Source: Thioalkalivibrio halophilus (GTDB taxonomy: Bacteria; Pseudomonadota; Gammaproteobacteria; Ectothiorhodospirales; Ectothiorhodospiraceae). Taken from it: a stretch of DNA of 64,000 nucleotides. A program made the position numbers and the translations under genes. Of this stretch, positions 42,618 to 52,271 are shown in pieces; positions within the stretch are counted from its first letter, which is position 1, and every line of letters starts with the position of its first letter. The stretch spans positions 591-64,590 of the forward strand of contig NZ_MUZR01000017.1 in assembly GCF_001995255.1 (NCBI RefSeq). The letters run 5' to 3'. The notes under the pieces were generated by a model. The model was not told where the DNA came from, made no database searches, and saw only the letters and a program-made list of their open reading frames with translations.

Positions 42618-43991
42618 CTATTCCCCGGCGACGGTCATCGACTCGATCAGGATGGAGCCGGTGCGGATGTTCCCGCGGTAGTCGACGTCGGACCCGGTGG
42701 CGACGATGGCACGGAACATGTCCTTGAGGTTGCCGGCGATGGTGATCTCCTCCACCGGATGGACGATCTCGCCGTTTTCCACCCAGAACCCGGCCGCGCC
42801 GCGCGAGTAGTCGCCGGTCACCGGATTCACGCCCTGACCGATCAGCTCGGTCACCAGCAGTCCGGTGCCCATCTCGCGCAGCATGCCCGGGGCATCCAGC
42901 GTCCCCGGACGCACCGTCACGTTGCGCGCCCCGCCGGCATTGCCGGTAGTCTCGCGGCCGAGACGCCGGGCGGCGTAGCTGTCGAGGGTGTAGCTGCGCA
43001 GCACGCCCTGTTCCACCAACGGCCGGTTGCGGGTCTGCACGCCCTCGCCGTCGAACGGTGCGCTGCCGAGCCCGCGCGGGGTCAGCGGGCGCTCCTCGAT
43101 ACGCATCCATTCGGGGAAGATGCGTTCGTCCAGGGCGTTCAGCAGGAACGAGCTCTCGCGGAACTGGGCCGGGCCGGAGATCGCGCGGGTGAAGCTGCCG
43201 ATCAGGGTGCGCGCCATCTCCGGGGCGAACAGCACCGGGCAGCTGCGGGTGGAGAGCTTTTCTCCGCCCAGCCGGCGCACGGTGCGCTCCGCCGCCTCGC
43301 GCCCGATGTCCTCGGGGATACCCAGATCGGCGGCGCGGCGGCTGACGCTGTAGGCGTAATCGCGCTGCATGCCATCGTCGCCGCGCGCCACCAGGGCGCA
43401 GGAAAGCGAATGGCGGGTGCTGCGATAGCCGCCCATGAAGCCCTGGGTGTCACCGAGGAAGGCCATCGCGCGGCGGGTATTCACCGAGGCGCCTTCGGAA
43501 TTCTCGATGCGCGACTCGGCGTCGAACCCGGCCTGTTCGGTGCGCTGCGCCAGCTCGGTGGCCTGCGCGATGGACAGCTCCCAGGGGTGATCGAGGTCCA
43601 GGTCCTGCCAGTCCACTGCCTTGAAGGCGATCGACGGCATGCCGGCATACGGATCCGGCTCGGTGTACCGGGCGATGCGGCAGGCCGCCTCGACGGTATC
43701 CAGCAGGGCCTGTTCGCTGAAATCGGTGGTCGACGCAGCTCCCTTGGACTGACCGAAGTGCGCGATCAGCGACAGGTTCTGGTCGCGTTCATGCTCCAGG
43801 GTCTCGATCTCGCCCTTGCGCACCCCCAGGTCCAGGCCCACGCTGTGGCTGACGACCACCTGAGCATCGGTGGCCCCCTGCTTCTTTGCCTCTTCCAGCG
43901 CCTGCTGCACGCGGGCGCGCAGGGATTCGGGGCTGTGCGAGAGCGCCTGGGCGGCGGCTTCCGGGGTCTCGACTGCGGGACGTTGACTCAT
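42618..43991 (-). CDS. pmbA: Metalloprotease PmbA (TldE)
   Basis: A 457-residue partner of TldD; the TldD/PmbA heterodimer trims peptides such as microcin B17 precursor and degrades some unfolded antitoxins. PmbA itself lacks the HExxxH zinc motif, and none is seen. Diagnostic parts are GVRKGEIETLEHERDQNLSL, the segment ESSFLLNALDERIFPEW, and the C-terminal TSN-like end (GADYSRGAAGFWVENGEI-like with NLKDMF). Typical length (about 450). It is separated from tldD by a small unknown gene and a strong terminator, so it has its own promoter. Confidence 0.95.
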   Translation of the reverse strand: MSQRPAVETPEAAAQALSHSPESLRARVQQALEEAKKQGATDAQVVVSHSVGLDLGVRKGEIETLEHERDQNLSLIAHFGQSKGAASTTDFSEQALLDTVEAACRIARYTEPDPYAGMPSIAFKAVDWQDLDLDHPWELSIAQATELAQRTEQAGFDAESRIENSEGASVNTRRAMAFLGDTQGFMGGYRSTRHSLSCALVARGDDGMQRDYAYSVSRRAADLGIPEDIGREAAERTVRRLGGEKLSTRSCPVLFAPEMARTLIGSFTRAISGPAQFRESSFLLNALDERIFPEWMRIEERPLTPRGLGSAPFDGEGVQTRNRPLVEQGVLRSYTLDSYAARRLGRETTGNAGGARNVTVRPGTLDAPGMLREMGTGLLVTELIGQGVNPVTGDYSRGAAGFWVENGEIVHPVEEITIAGNLKDMFRAIVATGSDVDYRGNIRTGSILIESMTVAGE

Positions 43992-44025
43992 GCGGATTCC
44001 GGTCCGTTTTCGATTTGGGGGAGAG

Positions 44026-44078
44026 AAAAACCACGGGGTCCGCGCCCGCCCCTGCCGGGGGCGGACCCGGACCCCGTG
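44026..44078 (-). terminator. Strong rho-independent terminator
   Basis: On the minus strand, stem CACGGGGTCCG / CGGACCCCGTG (11 bp) encloses a G/C-rich loop and is followed by GTTTTTC. It ends the rng-yhdP-nitrilase-tldD transcript after the small gene 44090-44350, just upstream of pmbA. Confidence 0.85.
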
Positions 44079-44089
44079 CGGAAGTCGGG

Positions 44090-44350
44090 CTAGACGCGGG
44101 TGCCGTGCTTGTGGACCGCGCCGACGTTACCCCAGCGCTCGAGGTCATCCACGTGCACGCCGACCCAGTAGAGCATGCCGACGCTGTCACGGGTCCAGCC
44201 ACCGATCAGGTCCTGGCCCTCGCCCAAATTGACGTGACGGGCGAATTCCTCGGCCTTGTCGCGGGCCCGGAACACGTGCCACTGAACGACCTTGTCGTGG
44301 CCGTGCCCTTCGGGGAGGGAGCGTTCCTGTTCCAGAAAATCGGTATTCAT
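44090..44350 (-). CDS. Small hypothetical protein between tldD and pmbA
   Basis: An 86-residue soluble protein with a clear ribosome binding site (AGGAGAG before the ATG). It has strands and a helix (VVQWHVFRARDKAEEFARHV) and several conserved-looking Trp/His positions (GGWTRDSVGMLYWVGVHVDDLERWG). I recognise no family. It is the last gene of the rng-tldD transcript, with a strong terminator 12 bp beyond its stop. Its placement between tldD and pmbA hints at a role with the TldD/PmbA protease, but that is inference. Confidence 0.7.
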   Translation of the reverse strand: MNTDFLEQERSLPEGHGHDKVVQWHVFRARDKAEEFARHVNLGEGQDLIGGWTRDSVGMLYWVGVHVDDLERWGNVGAVHKHGTRV

Positions 44351-44409
44351 GCGGCTCTCCTTTTCTTGCTGGCCAGATCCGGTCCGGTGACGCCCCGGAC
44401 GATGCCGGG

Positions 44410-45849
44410 TCATGCCGCCTGGGTACCGCCCACCGTCATGCCGTCGATGCGCAGCGTGGGCTGGCCCACGCCAACCGGCACGCCCTGCCCCTCCTTGCCG
44501 CAGGTACCCACGCCGGGGTCGAGCTGCATGTCGTTGCCGACCATCGACACGCGGGTCAGGACATCCGGACCGTTACCGATCAGGGTCGCACCCTTCACCG
44601 GCCGCGTCACCTTTCCGTTCTCTATGAGATAGGCCTCCGAGGCCGAAAACACAAACTTCCCGGAGGTGATGTCCACCTGACCGCCGCCGAAATTGACCGC
44701 ATACAGGCCGTCTTCCACCGAACCGATGATCTCTTCGGGATCGGCGTTGCCCCCCAGCATGTAGGTGTTGGTCATGCGCGGCATGGGCAGGTGGGCGTAG
44801 GACTCGCGCCGACCGTTGCCGGTGGTCTGCGTGCCGCTCAGGCGCGCGTTGAGCTCGTCCTGCATGTAGCCGCGCAGGATGCCGTCCTCGATCAGCACGG
44901 TTTCCTCGGTCGGATTGCCCTCGTCATCCACGTTGAGCGAGCCGCGGCGCCCGGCCAGCGTGCCGTCATCGACGATGGTGATGCCCTCGGCCGCGACCCG
45001 TTCGCCGATGCGTCCGGCGAAGGCGGAGGTACCCTTGCGGTTGAAGTCGCCCTCGAGGCCGTGGCCGATCGCTTCGTGCAGCAGGACGCCGGGCCAGCCC
45101 GGACCCAGCACCACTTTCATGCTGCCGGCGGGGGCGTCCACCGCCTCGAGGTTGACCAGCGCCTGACGCACCGCCTCGCGCGCGTAGGCGGCGGCCTGCC
45201 CGTTCTCGAGGAAATGGCGATAGCCGAAGCGGCCGCCGCCGCCGGAGCTGCCGGATTCGCGACGCCCGCCCTGCTCGACGATCACCTGCACGTTGAGCCG
45301 CACCAGCGGACGCACGTCGGTGGTGAGTTCGCCGCGCGCGTTGAGCACCATCACCACCTCGCGCGAGCCGGCCAGCGAGCACATCACCTGGGTCACGCGC
45401 GGATCGGCGGCACGGGCCTCGGCATCGACCTCCTTGAGCAGGTCGATCTTCTCCTGCTCGCCCAGGGAGTCGATGGGATTGTCGGGCACGTAAAGCTCGC
45501 GCGCGGGCGTACGCCCCTGCACCGCCACCCCGCCGCTCTGGCCCGCGCGGGCAATGCTGCGCGCGGTGCCCGCCGCCTCCAGCAGCGCGGGCATGGCGAG
45601 ATCGTCCGAGTAGGCGAACCCGGTCTGCTCGCCGCGCACCACGCGGATGCCGGCGCCGCGCTCGATGTTGAAGTTCGCGGATTTGACGATCCCGTCCTCC
45701 AGCGACCAGCCCTCCTGGCAGGCGAACTGGAAATAGCAGTCACCGCCGTCGATCCCCTGGCCGAAAGTCGTTCCGACCAGGCGGGAGAGTTCGGATTCGC
45801 CGAGACCGGCGGGATCCAGCAGGGTCTGTCGGGCCAGGTTGTCGATCAT
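44410..45849 (-). CDS. tldD: Metalloprotease TldD
   Basis: A 479-residue zinc protease subunit. The metal motif H-E-A-I-G-H in [14 protein letters not shown] is the TldD HExxxH signature. The later conserved Cys of TldD is in [31 protein letters not shown] (C-terminal). It works with PmbA to cleave unstructured peptides in the cytoplasm. Start ATG 45849 has GAGGGATG upstream. It follows the nitrilase gene by 110 bp on the same strand. Length matches E. coli TldD (481). Confidence 0.97.
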   Translation of the reverse strand: MIDNLARQTLLDPAGLGESELSRLVGTTFGQGIDGGDCYFQFACQEGWSLEDGIVKSANFNIERGAGIRVVRGEQTGFAYSDDLAMPALLEAAGTARSIARAGQSGGVAVQGRTPARELYVPDNPIDSLGEQEKIDLLKEVDAEARAADPRVTQVMCSLAGSREVVMVLNARGELTTDVRPLVRLNVQVIVEQGGRRESGSSGGGGRFGYRHFLENGQAAAYAREAVRQALVNLEAVDAPAGSMKVVLGPGWPGVLLHEAIGHGLEGDFNRKGTSAFAGRIGERVAAEGITIVDDGTLAGRRGSLNVDDEGNPTEETVLIEDGILRGYMQDELNARLSGTQTTGNGRRESYAHLPMPRMTNTYMLGGNADPEEIIGSVEDGLYAVNFGGGQVDITSGKFVFSASEAYLIENGKVTRPVKGATLIGNGPDVLTRVSMVGNDMQLDPGVGTCGKEGQGVPVGVGQPTLRIDGMTVGGTQAA

Positions 45850-45959
45850 GCATCCCTCGGGTTGGCTCGTTTTCGTCAGTATGAGGCTTGGGGCCCGGGC
45901 AGCGCTTTCAAGCCCGCGAGCGGCGGGGGCTCTCGCAACCCCCACGCGCTCCGGGAGGC

Positions 45960-46790
45960 TCACTCCGGAATGGCACAACCCAGACGCCGATGCGAGACAG
46001 TGGGGAACACGGTCCGCATGCGTTCCACCTCGCGGCCGTCGATCTCCCCCAGCAGGACCCCGGGGTTGCGCCCCAGCTCCCCCAGTACGCGACCCCAGGG
46101 GTCGATCACCGCACTGTGGCCCCAGGTCTCGCGACCGTTCACGTGAAAACCGCCCTGAGCCGCGGCCACCACGTACATCTGGTTTTCCACCGCACGCGCC
46201 CGCAGCAGCACCTCCCAGTGGGCCTGCCCGGTCTGCGCCGTAAACGCCGATGGCAGAGCGAGCCATTCCGCGCCCTGGTCCAGCAGCGCGCGGAACAGCT
46301 CGGGGAAACGCAGGTCGTAGCAGATCGCCAGTCCCAGGCGACCGGCGGGGGTGTCCACCGTAACCACCTCATCACCGGGCTGGTACACCCGCGACTCGGT
46401 ATAGGCCTCGTTGTTGTCAGGCAGGTGCACGTCGAACAGGTGGATCTTGTCGTAACGGGCCGCGAGCTCGCCGCGGTCGTCATACACCAGGCAGGCCGAA
46501 CGCACGCGTTCACCGTCGGGGGCCTGCAGCGGCACCGTCCCACCCACGATCCACACCCCCAGAGTGCGCGCCTGTTCGGCCAGGAAACGCTGCAGCGGGC
46601 CCTGACCATCGGGGGCCTCGGCGATGTCGAGGACATCGGTTTCCTGCATCCCCATGAAGGCAAAGTTCTCCGGCAGCACCAGTACCCGGGCTCCCTGCTC
46701 CGCCGCCTCGACCATGCGCCGGCGGGCATCGGCCAGGTTGGCCCGGGGCTGGGTCCCGGATGCCATCTGGATGGCGGCGACCGGTGTCAT
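45960..46790 (-). CDS. Carbon-nitrogen hydrolase (nitrilase/omega-amidase family)
   Basis: A 276-residue nitrilase-superfamily enzyme with the complete catalytic triad: E41 ([10 protein letters not shown]), K115 ([11 protein letters not shown]) and C157 ([13 protein letters not shown]). The pattern fits the Nit1/Nit2-like branch, whose members hydrolyse deaminated glutathione or omega-amides, so metabolite repair is the likely role. It lies between yhdP and tldD, a common position in gammaproteobacteria. No signal peptide; cytoplasmic. Confidence 0.92.
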   Translation of the reverse strand: MTPVAAIQMASGTQPRANLADARRRMVEAAEQGARVLVLPENFAFMGMQETDVLDIAEAPDGQGPLQRFLAEQARTLGVWIVGGTVPLQAPDGERVRSACLVYDDRGELAARYDKIHLFDVHLPDNNEAYTESRVYQPGDEVVTVDTPAGRLGLAICYDLRFPELFRALLDQGAEWLALPSAFTAQTGQAHWEVLLRARAVENQMYVVAAAQGGFHVNGRETWGHSAVIDPWGRVLGELGRNPGVLLGEIDGREVERMRTVFPTVSHRRLGCAIPE

Positions 46791-46818
46791 GCGCGTTCCT
46801 CGTGATTGTTCGAATTCA

Positions 46819-49800
46819 TTATTGTTCGTTCTCCGCGGCTTCCACTCGGGCTTCCACCCGCGGCCGTTCCCACGGCCCGGTCACGCGATACTCCACCCGG
46901 GCCGCCTCTTCCATTTGATCGCCGATCCCCAGCACGCGTTCGAGCAGCAGTACCGCCGCCCCCGTCACCGGGCCGCCCAGCAGCGCCCCCGCGATCGGCA
47001 ACGCCGTACGCAGGCGCGGCACGACCACGATTTCCTGGTCGTATTCGCGCGCCACGAGATCCGTATCTCCCCGCACCCGGATGGCGGCCGAGCCGGCTTC
47101 CAGGCGGAGCTCCGGCACGTGCAGCACGCCATCACGGAGTCGGGCAGTGCCTTCGAGTTCGCTGAAGGCCAGCCCCTCGACAAACAGGTCGCGAAAATCC
47201 AGACGCAGCCGCTGCGGCAGGAGGTCGAGGCTCACCAGGCCCAGCAGCCGTCCGGCGCCGGGCTCGACATCGGCCAGCTCGCCATCGCTCATGGCCAGCG
47301 CCATCTCGCCGGTGAGGCGCCGCAGCGACGGCCGGAACAGGGGCCCCGGCCATTCCAGTTGCACCACGCCGTTCCCGGCACCGCCCCGCAGGGCCCGACT
47401 CAGGCCCGTGGACTCCAGCCCCTGCCCCCAGTCGCCACCCTCCAGCTCGAACTGCAGCCGACTCTGCCCGCGACCCTCGGCATCCACGCGCCAGCCCCCG
47501 CTTCCGGATGCCCGAACACCCGGATCCGGGCTGCGGAGCACCAGATCCTGCAGGGCCAGACCATCGGAGTGGGGGACCAGATCCCCGCGGATGTCGGCGA
47601 AACGGTAATCCCCCAGGCGCAGGCTGTCGAGGGCAAGCCGCACCGAGGGCCAGTTGCGGGGATCGGTCAGACCCTCGACGACCGCCGGCTCCTCGAGGGA
47701 CGGATCCCCGTCGGGTCCGGCGAATTCCAGCTCCGGCAGATCCACCCGTTCCAGCCCCAGCTGCAGATGGTCCCGCCGGTCGCCCATACCGTAGCGCCAC
47801 CCCACGGTTCCCGCGAGCCAGTCCGAACGGCTTTCCACCTGCCAGCCCCCGAGGTCCCGCACCGCCCGGATCCGGGTTTCCGGAACGCTGAGGCCATCCC
47901 AGTGCAGGGCGTGGTCCACGCGCAGGATCAGGCGATTCAGCGGTACCCCGGTGACGGCTTCCTCCGCGGCATCGGTACCGGGGCCGGCGACCTGTACGTT
48001 CCCCGCCCACGGGGCGCCCTGCAGGGCATCGACCCAGGCGCGGGCATCCAGCTCGCCGAAATGCCCCTCCACTACGGCACCCTGCGAGGGCAGCCCGGGG
48101 GGATCCACCGTCGCCCGCCCCAGCCCCAGGGCCAGCGCCTGCAGCGCCGGCGGCTCCCCGACCCCGGTCTCCGCCAGGACCCGCACGCGTGCCCGCAGGG
48201 CATCCCCCAGCACCAGATCTCCCACGGCCGGGCGCTGGTTACCCAGCGGCAACGACAGCTCCAGCTCGCGTCGCTTCTCCTCGGTCTTGCCCACGGGTGC
48301 GGGCCAGTCGATGGAGGCCCCCTCCAGATCCGAACGCAGATCCAGGCGCATCCCGTCCATCCCGCCCCCCAGGCTCAGTTCCGCGTCCCAGTGGGCGCGG
48401 CCACTGGCATGGGCCGCCAGTTCGGGTATCCCCTCCAGCCAGGGCTCGAGCGGCTGCGGACCACGCAGCCCCAGCCGGGCGCGTTCGCCGTCCAGCGGCC
48501 AGTCGATATCCAGGGCCACCCGTTCGCCATGCACCCCTGCCTCCAGACCCTCGGCATGCACCCGGTCCGCGGTATCGAAACGGATCTCGCCGCGCAGTCC
48601 GTCCAGTGCGACCGGCCATTGCGGCACGTTCAGGTCCAGCCCCTGCGGCCGCAGCCGCCCGGCCACCCGCAGGTCATCCATGCGATCGCTGTCCAGCGGC
48701 ACCAGGAGCTGCAGGTCCAGGCCCGCCGGGCCGGCGGCCTCGGCCCCGTCGCGCAGCTCCGCCAGTTCGTCGCCCAGCCCGGCCCGGCGCAGGTATGCGA
48801 GCAGATCCGCCGCGTTGCTGTCGGCCGACGCATCCAGTTCGAGATCGGGCTCGCCGGTCATGTCGGTCACGGTGACATCGCCGCGCGTGATGCGGGTGTC
48901 GAGGATGCGGGCCCGCGCACCCTCGGTGCGGAAGGCCTCGTTGCGAAACCACAGACGCCCCGCCAGTTCCTCCGCCGGCGGCCAGTCCTCCTGATAGTCC
49001 AGCACTCCGTCCTCGATATCGGCCCACAGATCGAACACGCCCTGGTGGTCCGCAAACGGGAATTCGCGCGGGCGACCCCGGTAGGCCATGCCCCCGCCGG
49101 TCCCCCGACCGTCGACGATGCTGCGCGCCAGCCATTGATAGGTGGTCGCCGGGAGATAGCGTTCGGGGAGATAGCGAGCGGCATAGGCCCCGTCGGCATG
49201 GTGAATGTCCATCGCCATGGCCAGCAGCGGCCCCTGCTCGTGACCATCCAGGCGCAGTTCTCCGCGCAGCGAAGCCGCCCCCTGCTCGGCCCGGACCTCC
49301 AGCCCCTCGCCGGTCACGGTCCAGTCGCCCGGCGCATGCCGCCGTGCATGCAGCTCGCCGCGCAGGCGGTCCAGCCACAGGATCTCGTCACCCAGCACGC
49401 GCGGGAACTCCGCACGCAGGTGTTCGCCATCGAACGTGGCGCCGGCCTCGTCGGTCTCCGCGTCCCACCATGCACGCAGATCCAGGCCACGCACCCCCGG
49501 CCAGTCGCCATCGGTGCGCAGACTGAACGAGCGCAGATCGAGCTCTGCTTCGCGGATCCGCAGACGGTCGTCGTCGCGCCGCGCCACCAGCGTGCCCTCC
49601 GCCAGGCGGCCGCGCGGACGCAGGCGCGCCACAGGGTCCGCCAGGGCGGGCGCCGCATGATCCAGCAAAGGCTTGAACGGGGCATAGACGTCGGCCTCCA
49701 GCCCGCGCGCGGCCAGCTCCAGCCGGTCCACCACGGCGCCGTGCGCCCCCGTCTCCAGGCGATAGCGCATGCGCAGGTCACCGGAACCGGGCCGCGTGCC

Positions 49801-50730
49801 GGTCCAGGCGGAGCGGTGCCAGGCATCGTCCACGTGCCAGTCGAAGCGGTGTCCGAGTTCGCGCTCGCGCGCGTCCTCGTCGCCGTTCATCCGGGTGGTA
49901 TGGAACCCGCGCAGACGGGTGAGGCGACCGTCTTCCAGGTCACCCCAGATCCGCGCCCCGCTGGTGCCGTCGATCGCCGGCAGGCCGAGATACGCCAGCC
50001 AGGGTGCCCAGTGAGCGATCTCCAGGCTCTGGCCCTCGAGGAAGAACCGGGCATCGCGGGCGGCGGACGCCGGGATCCGCACGCCCAGTTCGAAACGACC
50101 GGCGGCCTGCGGGTCGAGGGCGCCCGCCAGCCGCAGCAGGCCGTCGCCATCCGCGGCGCTGCGAAAGCTCAGACGCTCCAGCCGGGCGGCCGACGTAATA
50201 CCGGCAACGCGGTCCTCCCACACCAGCGAGATCGCCTCGCCATCGAACTCCGGCCAGGCCTCCAGCGCATGTTCCAGCACCGCGCCCTCGCCGGTGCCCA
50301 TGGTGTGGCCATGGAAGGTGACCCGCCCGTCCGCCTGGCGGACCAGACGGGCCTCCATGCCGATGACCTGCAGCCGCAGGCGGGGCGCCCACGCGCGCAA
50401 CGACGCCACCGGGTCCAGGGTGGCCCCGACCCGTTCGACCTCCAGGGGCTCGGCCTCGCCCTCGACCATGTGCACCCCGCGCACCACCAGCTCGGGGGTC
50501 CAGCCGCGCCAGCCCAGCTCCACCGACTCGGCCCGCACCTGCATGCCGGAGGTTTCGGAAGCGGCCGTTTCCAGGCGTTCGTGCAACCCGTCCCAGTGCG
50601 GCAGGAACAGCCGCAGGCCCAGCAGCACGAGCACCAGCAGCAGGACCACGACAAGCAACGCAGGCAGCAGCACCCGAGCGATCGTGCGCAGCCTGTTCCA
50701 GGCGTACCCGGTTCGCTCCGCTGCATTCAC
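46819..50730 (-). CDS. yhdP: YhdP family AsmA-like lipid-transport protein
   Basis: A 1303-residue envelope protein anchored by an N-terminal helix (about 12-40). A very long beta-rich periplasmic region follows, ending in an AsmA-like C-terminal domain (DGVLHVPELRLEAGSAAIRVRGDTDLVAREYDQEI). YhdP/TIGR02099 proteins are bridge-like lipid carriers between inner and outer membrane. The GTG start at 50730 has GGGAGG nearby; a TTG at 50754 is an alternative. It begins 16 bp after rng, in the conserved rng-yhdP-tldD order. The opposite strand is also open for most of this length, but its translation lacks protein character. Confidence 0.92.
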   Translation of the reverse strand: MNAAERTGYAWNRLRTIARVLLPALLVVVLLLVLVLLGLRLFLPHWDGLHERLETAASETSGMQVRAESVELGWRGWTPELVVRGVHMVEGEAEPLEVERVGATLDPVASLRAWAPRLRLQVIGMEARLVRQADGRVTFHGHTMGTGEGAVLEHALEAWPEFDGEAISLVWEDRVAGITSAARLERLSFRSAADGDGLLRLAGALDPQAAGRFELGVRIPASAARDARFFLEGQSLEIAHWAPWLAYLGLPAIDGTSGARIWGDLEDGRLTRLRGFHTTRMNGDEDARERELGHRFDWHVDDAWHRSAWTGTRPGSGDLRMRYRLETGAHGAVVDRLELAARGLEADVYAPFKPLLDHAAPALADPVARLRPRGRLAEGTLVARRDDDRLRIREAELDLRSFSLRTDGDWPGVRGLDLRAWWDAETDEAGATFDGEHLRAEFPRVLGDEILWLDRLRGELHARRHAPGDWTVTGEGLEVRAEQGAASLRGELRLDGHEQGPLLAMAMDIHHADGAYAARYLPERYLPATTYQWLARSIVDGRGTGGGMAYRGRPREFPFADHQGVFDLWADIEDGVLDYQEDWPPAEELAGRLWFRNEAFRTEGARARILDTRITRGDVTVTDMTGEPDLELDASADSNAADLLAYLRRAGLGDELAELRDGAEAAGPAGLDLQLLVPLDSDRMDDLRVAGRLRPQGLDLNVPQWPVALDGLRGEIRFDTADRVHAEGLEAGVHGERVALDIDWPLDGERARLGLRGPQPLEPWLEGIPELAAHASGRAHWDAELSLGGGMDGMRLDLRSDLEGASIDWPAPVGKTEEKRRELELSLPLGNQRPAVGDLVLGDALRARVRVLAETGVGEPPALQALALGLGRATVDPPGLPSQGAVVEGHFGELDARAWVDALQGAPWAGNVQVAGPGTDAAEEAVTGVPLNRLILRVDHALHWDGLSVPETRIRAVRDLGGWQVESRSDWLAGTVGWRYGMGDRRDHLQLGLERVDLPELEFAGPDGDPSLEEPAVVEGLTDPRNWPSVRLALDSLRLGDYRFADIRGDLVPHSDGLALQDLVLRSPDPGVRASGSGGWRVDAEGRGQSRLQFELEGGDWGQGLESTGLSRALRGGAGNGVVQLEWPGPLFRPSLRRLTGEMALAMSDGELADVEPGAGRLLGLVSLDLLPQRLRLDFRDLFVEGLAFSELEGTARLRDGVLHVPELRLEAGSAAIRVRGDTDLVAREYDQEIVVVPRLRTALPIAGALLGGPVTGAAVLLLERVLGIGDQMEEAARVEYRVTGPWERPRVEARVEAAENEQ

Positions 50731-50746
50731 GCTGGAAGACCTCCCG

Positions 50747-52210
50747 TCAGACAAACACGACGTCGAACTGCTCCTGGGTGTAGAGGGTTTCGACCTGGAA
50801 ACGGATGGGGATGCCGACGAAGCTCTGCAGCTCCGCCAGGCTCGCCGACTCCTCGTCCAGCAGCAGGTCGATCACGCTCTGCGAGGCCAGCACCCGCAGT
50901 TCGCGGGCATCGTACTGGCGCACCTCCCGAAGGATCTCGCGAAACAGTTCGTAACACACGGTTTCGGCCGTCTTGAGATACCCCCGGCCGCCACAGGTGG
51001 GACAGGGCTCACACAACTGGTGTTCGAGGCTGTCGCGGGTGCGCTTGCGGGTCATTTCCACCAGTCCCAGCGGCGACACGTCGCAGATCTGGGTCTTCAC
51101 GTGGTCGCGTTCCAGCGCCTTCTCCAGCGCGCGGATCACCTGGCGCTTGTGCTCGTCATCCTGCATGTCGATGAAATCGATGATGATGATCCCGCCGAGA
51201 TTGCGCAGGCGCAGCTGGCGACCGATGGCCTGGGCCGCCTCCAGGTTGGTCTTGAAGATGGTCTCCTCGAGCTTGCGGTGGCCGACGAAGCCGCCGGTGT
51301 TGATGTCCACCGTGGTCATCGCCTCGGTCTGGTCGAAGATCAGGTAGCCGCCGGATTTCAGCTCGACCTTGCGCTCCAGCGCGCGCTGGATCTCCTCGTC
51401 GATGTTGAACAGATCGAAGATCGGCCGCTCGCCGGGGTAGTGCTCGATGCGTTCGGTCAGCTCCGGCAGATAGCGCCGGGAGAAATCGACGATCTTCTGG
51501 TAGGTCTCGCGCGAGTCGATGCGGACCCGTTCCAGGTCCACCCCGACCATGTCGCGCAGGATGCGCTGAACCAGCGGCAGGTCGGCGTACACCTCGGTCC
51601 CGGCCGGCGCGCTGCGCGCGGCTTCCTGCAGGCTGTCCCAGATCTTCTTGAGGAACGCGGTGTCGGTACCCAGGGCCTCGTGGTCCGCCAGCTCCGCCGC
51701 GGTACGCACGATGAAGCCGTGCTGCGGGGCCAGTTCGTCGCGCAGGGCCTCGACCTGTTCGCGCAGGCGGGCACGCATGGCATCGTCCTCGATCCGCGTG
51801 CTGACCCCGACGTTGTTCTGGTTGGGCATCAACACCAGGTGACGGGCCGGCACGGTGATGTAGGTCGTCAGGCGCGCGCCCTTGGAACCCATCGGGTCCT
51901 TGGTCACCTGCACCAGCAGCTCCTGCCCTTCGTGCAGCAGATCGCGGATCGCTTCGCTTCCCCGCCCCTCGTCCTCGTTGCGCGAGATGACGTCCGAGGC
52001 ATGCAGAAAGGCGGTGCGGTCGCGACCGATCTCGACGAACGCGGCATCCATCCCCGGCAGCACGCGCACCACGCGCCCCTTGTAGATGTTGCCGACGATG
52101 CCCCGCTGACGCGCGCGCTCGATGTGCAGTTCGGTCAGCACGCCGTTCTCGACCAGGGCCACCCGGCTCTCCTGGGGCGTGACGTTCATCAGCAGTTCGG
52201 TTCCGGTCAT
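50747..52210 (-). CDS. rng: Ribonuclease G
   Basis: A 487-residue endoribonuclease of the RNase E/G family. An S1 domain near the N-terminus (GIVGNIYKGRVVRVLPGMDAAFVEIG) is followed by the catalytic domain with magnesium-binding Asp residues (TTVDINTGGFVGHR; IIIIDFIDMQDDEHKR). The Zn-link is CPTCGG. Length is nearly identical to E. coli RNase G (489), so the long RNase E tail is absent. It matures the 5' end of 16S rRNA and degrades mRNAs. It heads the yhdP operon, about 35 bp downstream of the AI-2E terminator. Confidence 0.97.
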   Translation of the reverse strand: MTGTELLMNVTPQESRVALVENGVLTELHIERARQRGIVGNIYKGRVVRVLPGMDAAFVEIGRDRTAFLHASDVISRNEDEGRGSEAIRDLLHEGQELLVQVTKDPMGSKGARLTTYITVPARHLVLMPNQNNVGVSTRIEDDAMRARLREQVEALRDELAPQHGFIVRTAAELADHEALGTDTAFLKKIWDSLQEAARSAPAGTEVYADLPLVQRILRDMVGVDLERVRIDSRETYQKIVDFSRRYLPELTERIEHYPGERPIFDLFNIDEEIQRALERKVELKSGGYLIFDQTEAMTTVDINTGGFVGHRKLEETIFKTNLEAAQAIGRQLRLRNLGGIIIIDFIDMQDDEHKRQVIRALEKALERDHVKTQICDVSPLGLVEMTRKRTRDSLEHQLCEPCPTCGGRGYLKTAETVCYELFREILREVRQYDARELRVLASQSVIDLLLDEESASLAELQSFVGIPIRFQVETLYTQEQFDVVFV

Positions 52211-52239
52211 GCGGGATCTTTGGTCGGCGTGTACGAAAA

Positions 52240-52271
52240 AGGAACGCGACTCCGCCTCAGGCGGAGTCGCG
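52240..52271 (-). terminator. Rho-independent terminator containing the stop codon of the AI-2E gene
   Basis: A perfect 12-bp stem CGCGACTCCGCC / GGCGGAGTCGCG (52245-52256 and 52260-52271) encloses the three bases of the TGA stop codon (52257-52259) as its loop. On the minus strand it is followed by TTCCTTTTTCG. It ends the LysR-to-AI-2E operon just before rng. Confidence 0.85.

Noticed and set aside
46624-50976. Very long open frame on the plus strand opposite yhdP (about 1450 codons)
   Set aside because: Its translation is Pro/Arg/His/Gln-rich with no domain pattern, and the minus-strand frame is a clear YhdP protein. It is a by-product of high GC and codon bias.
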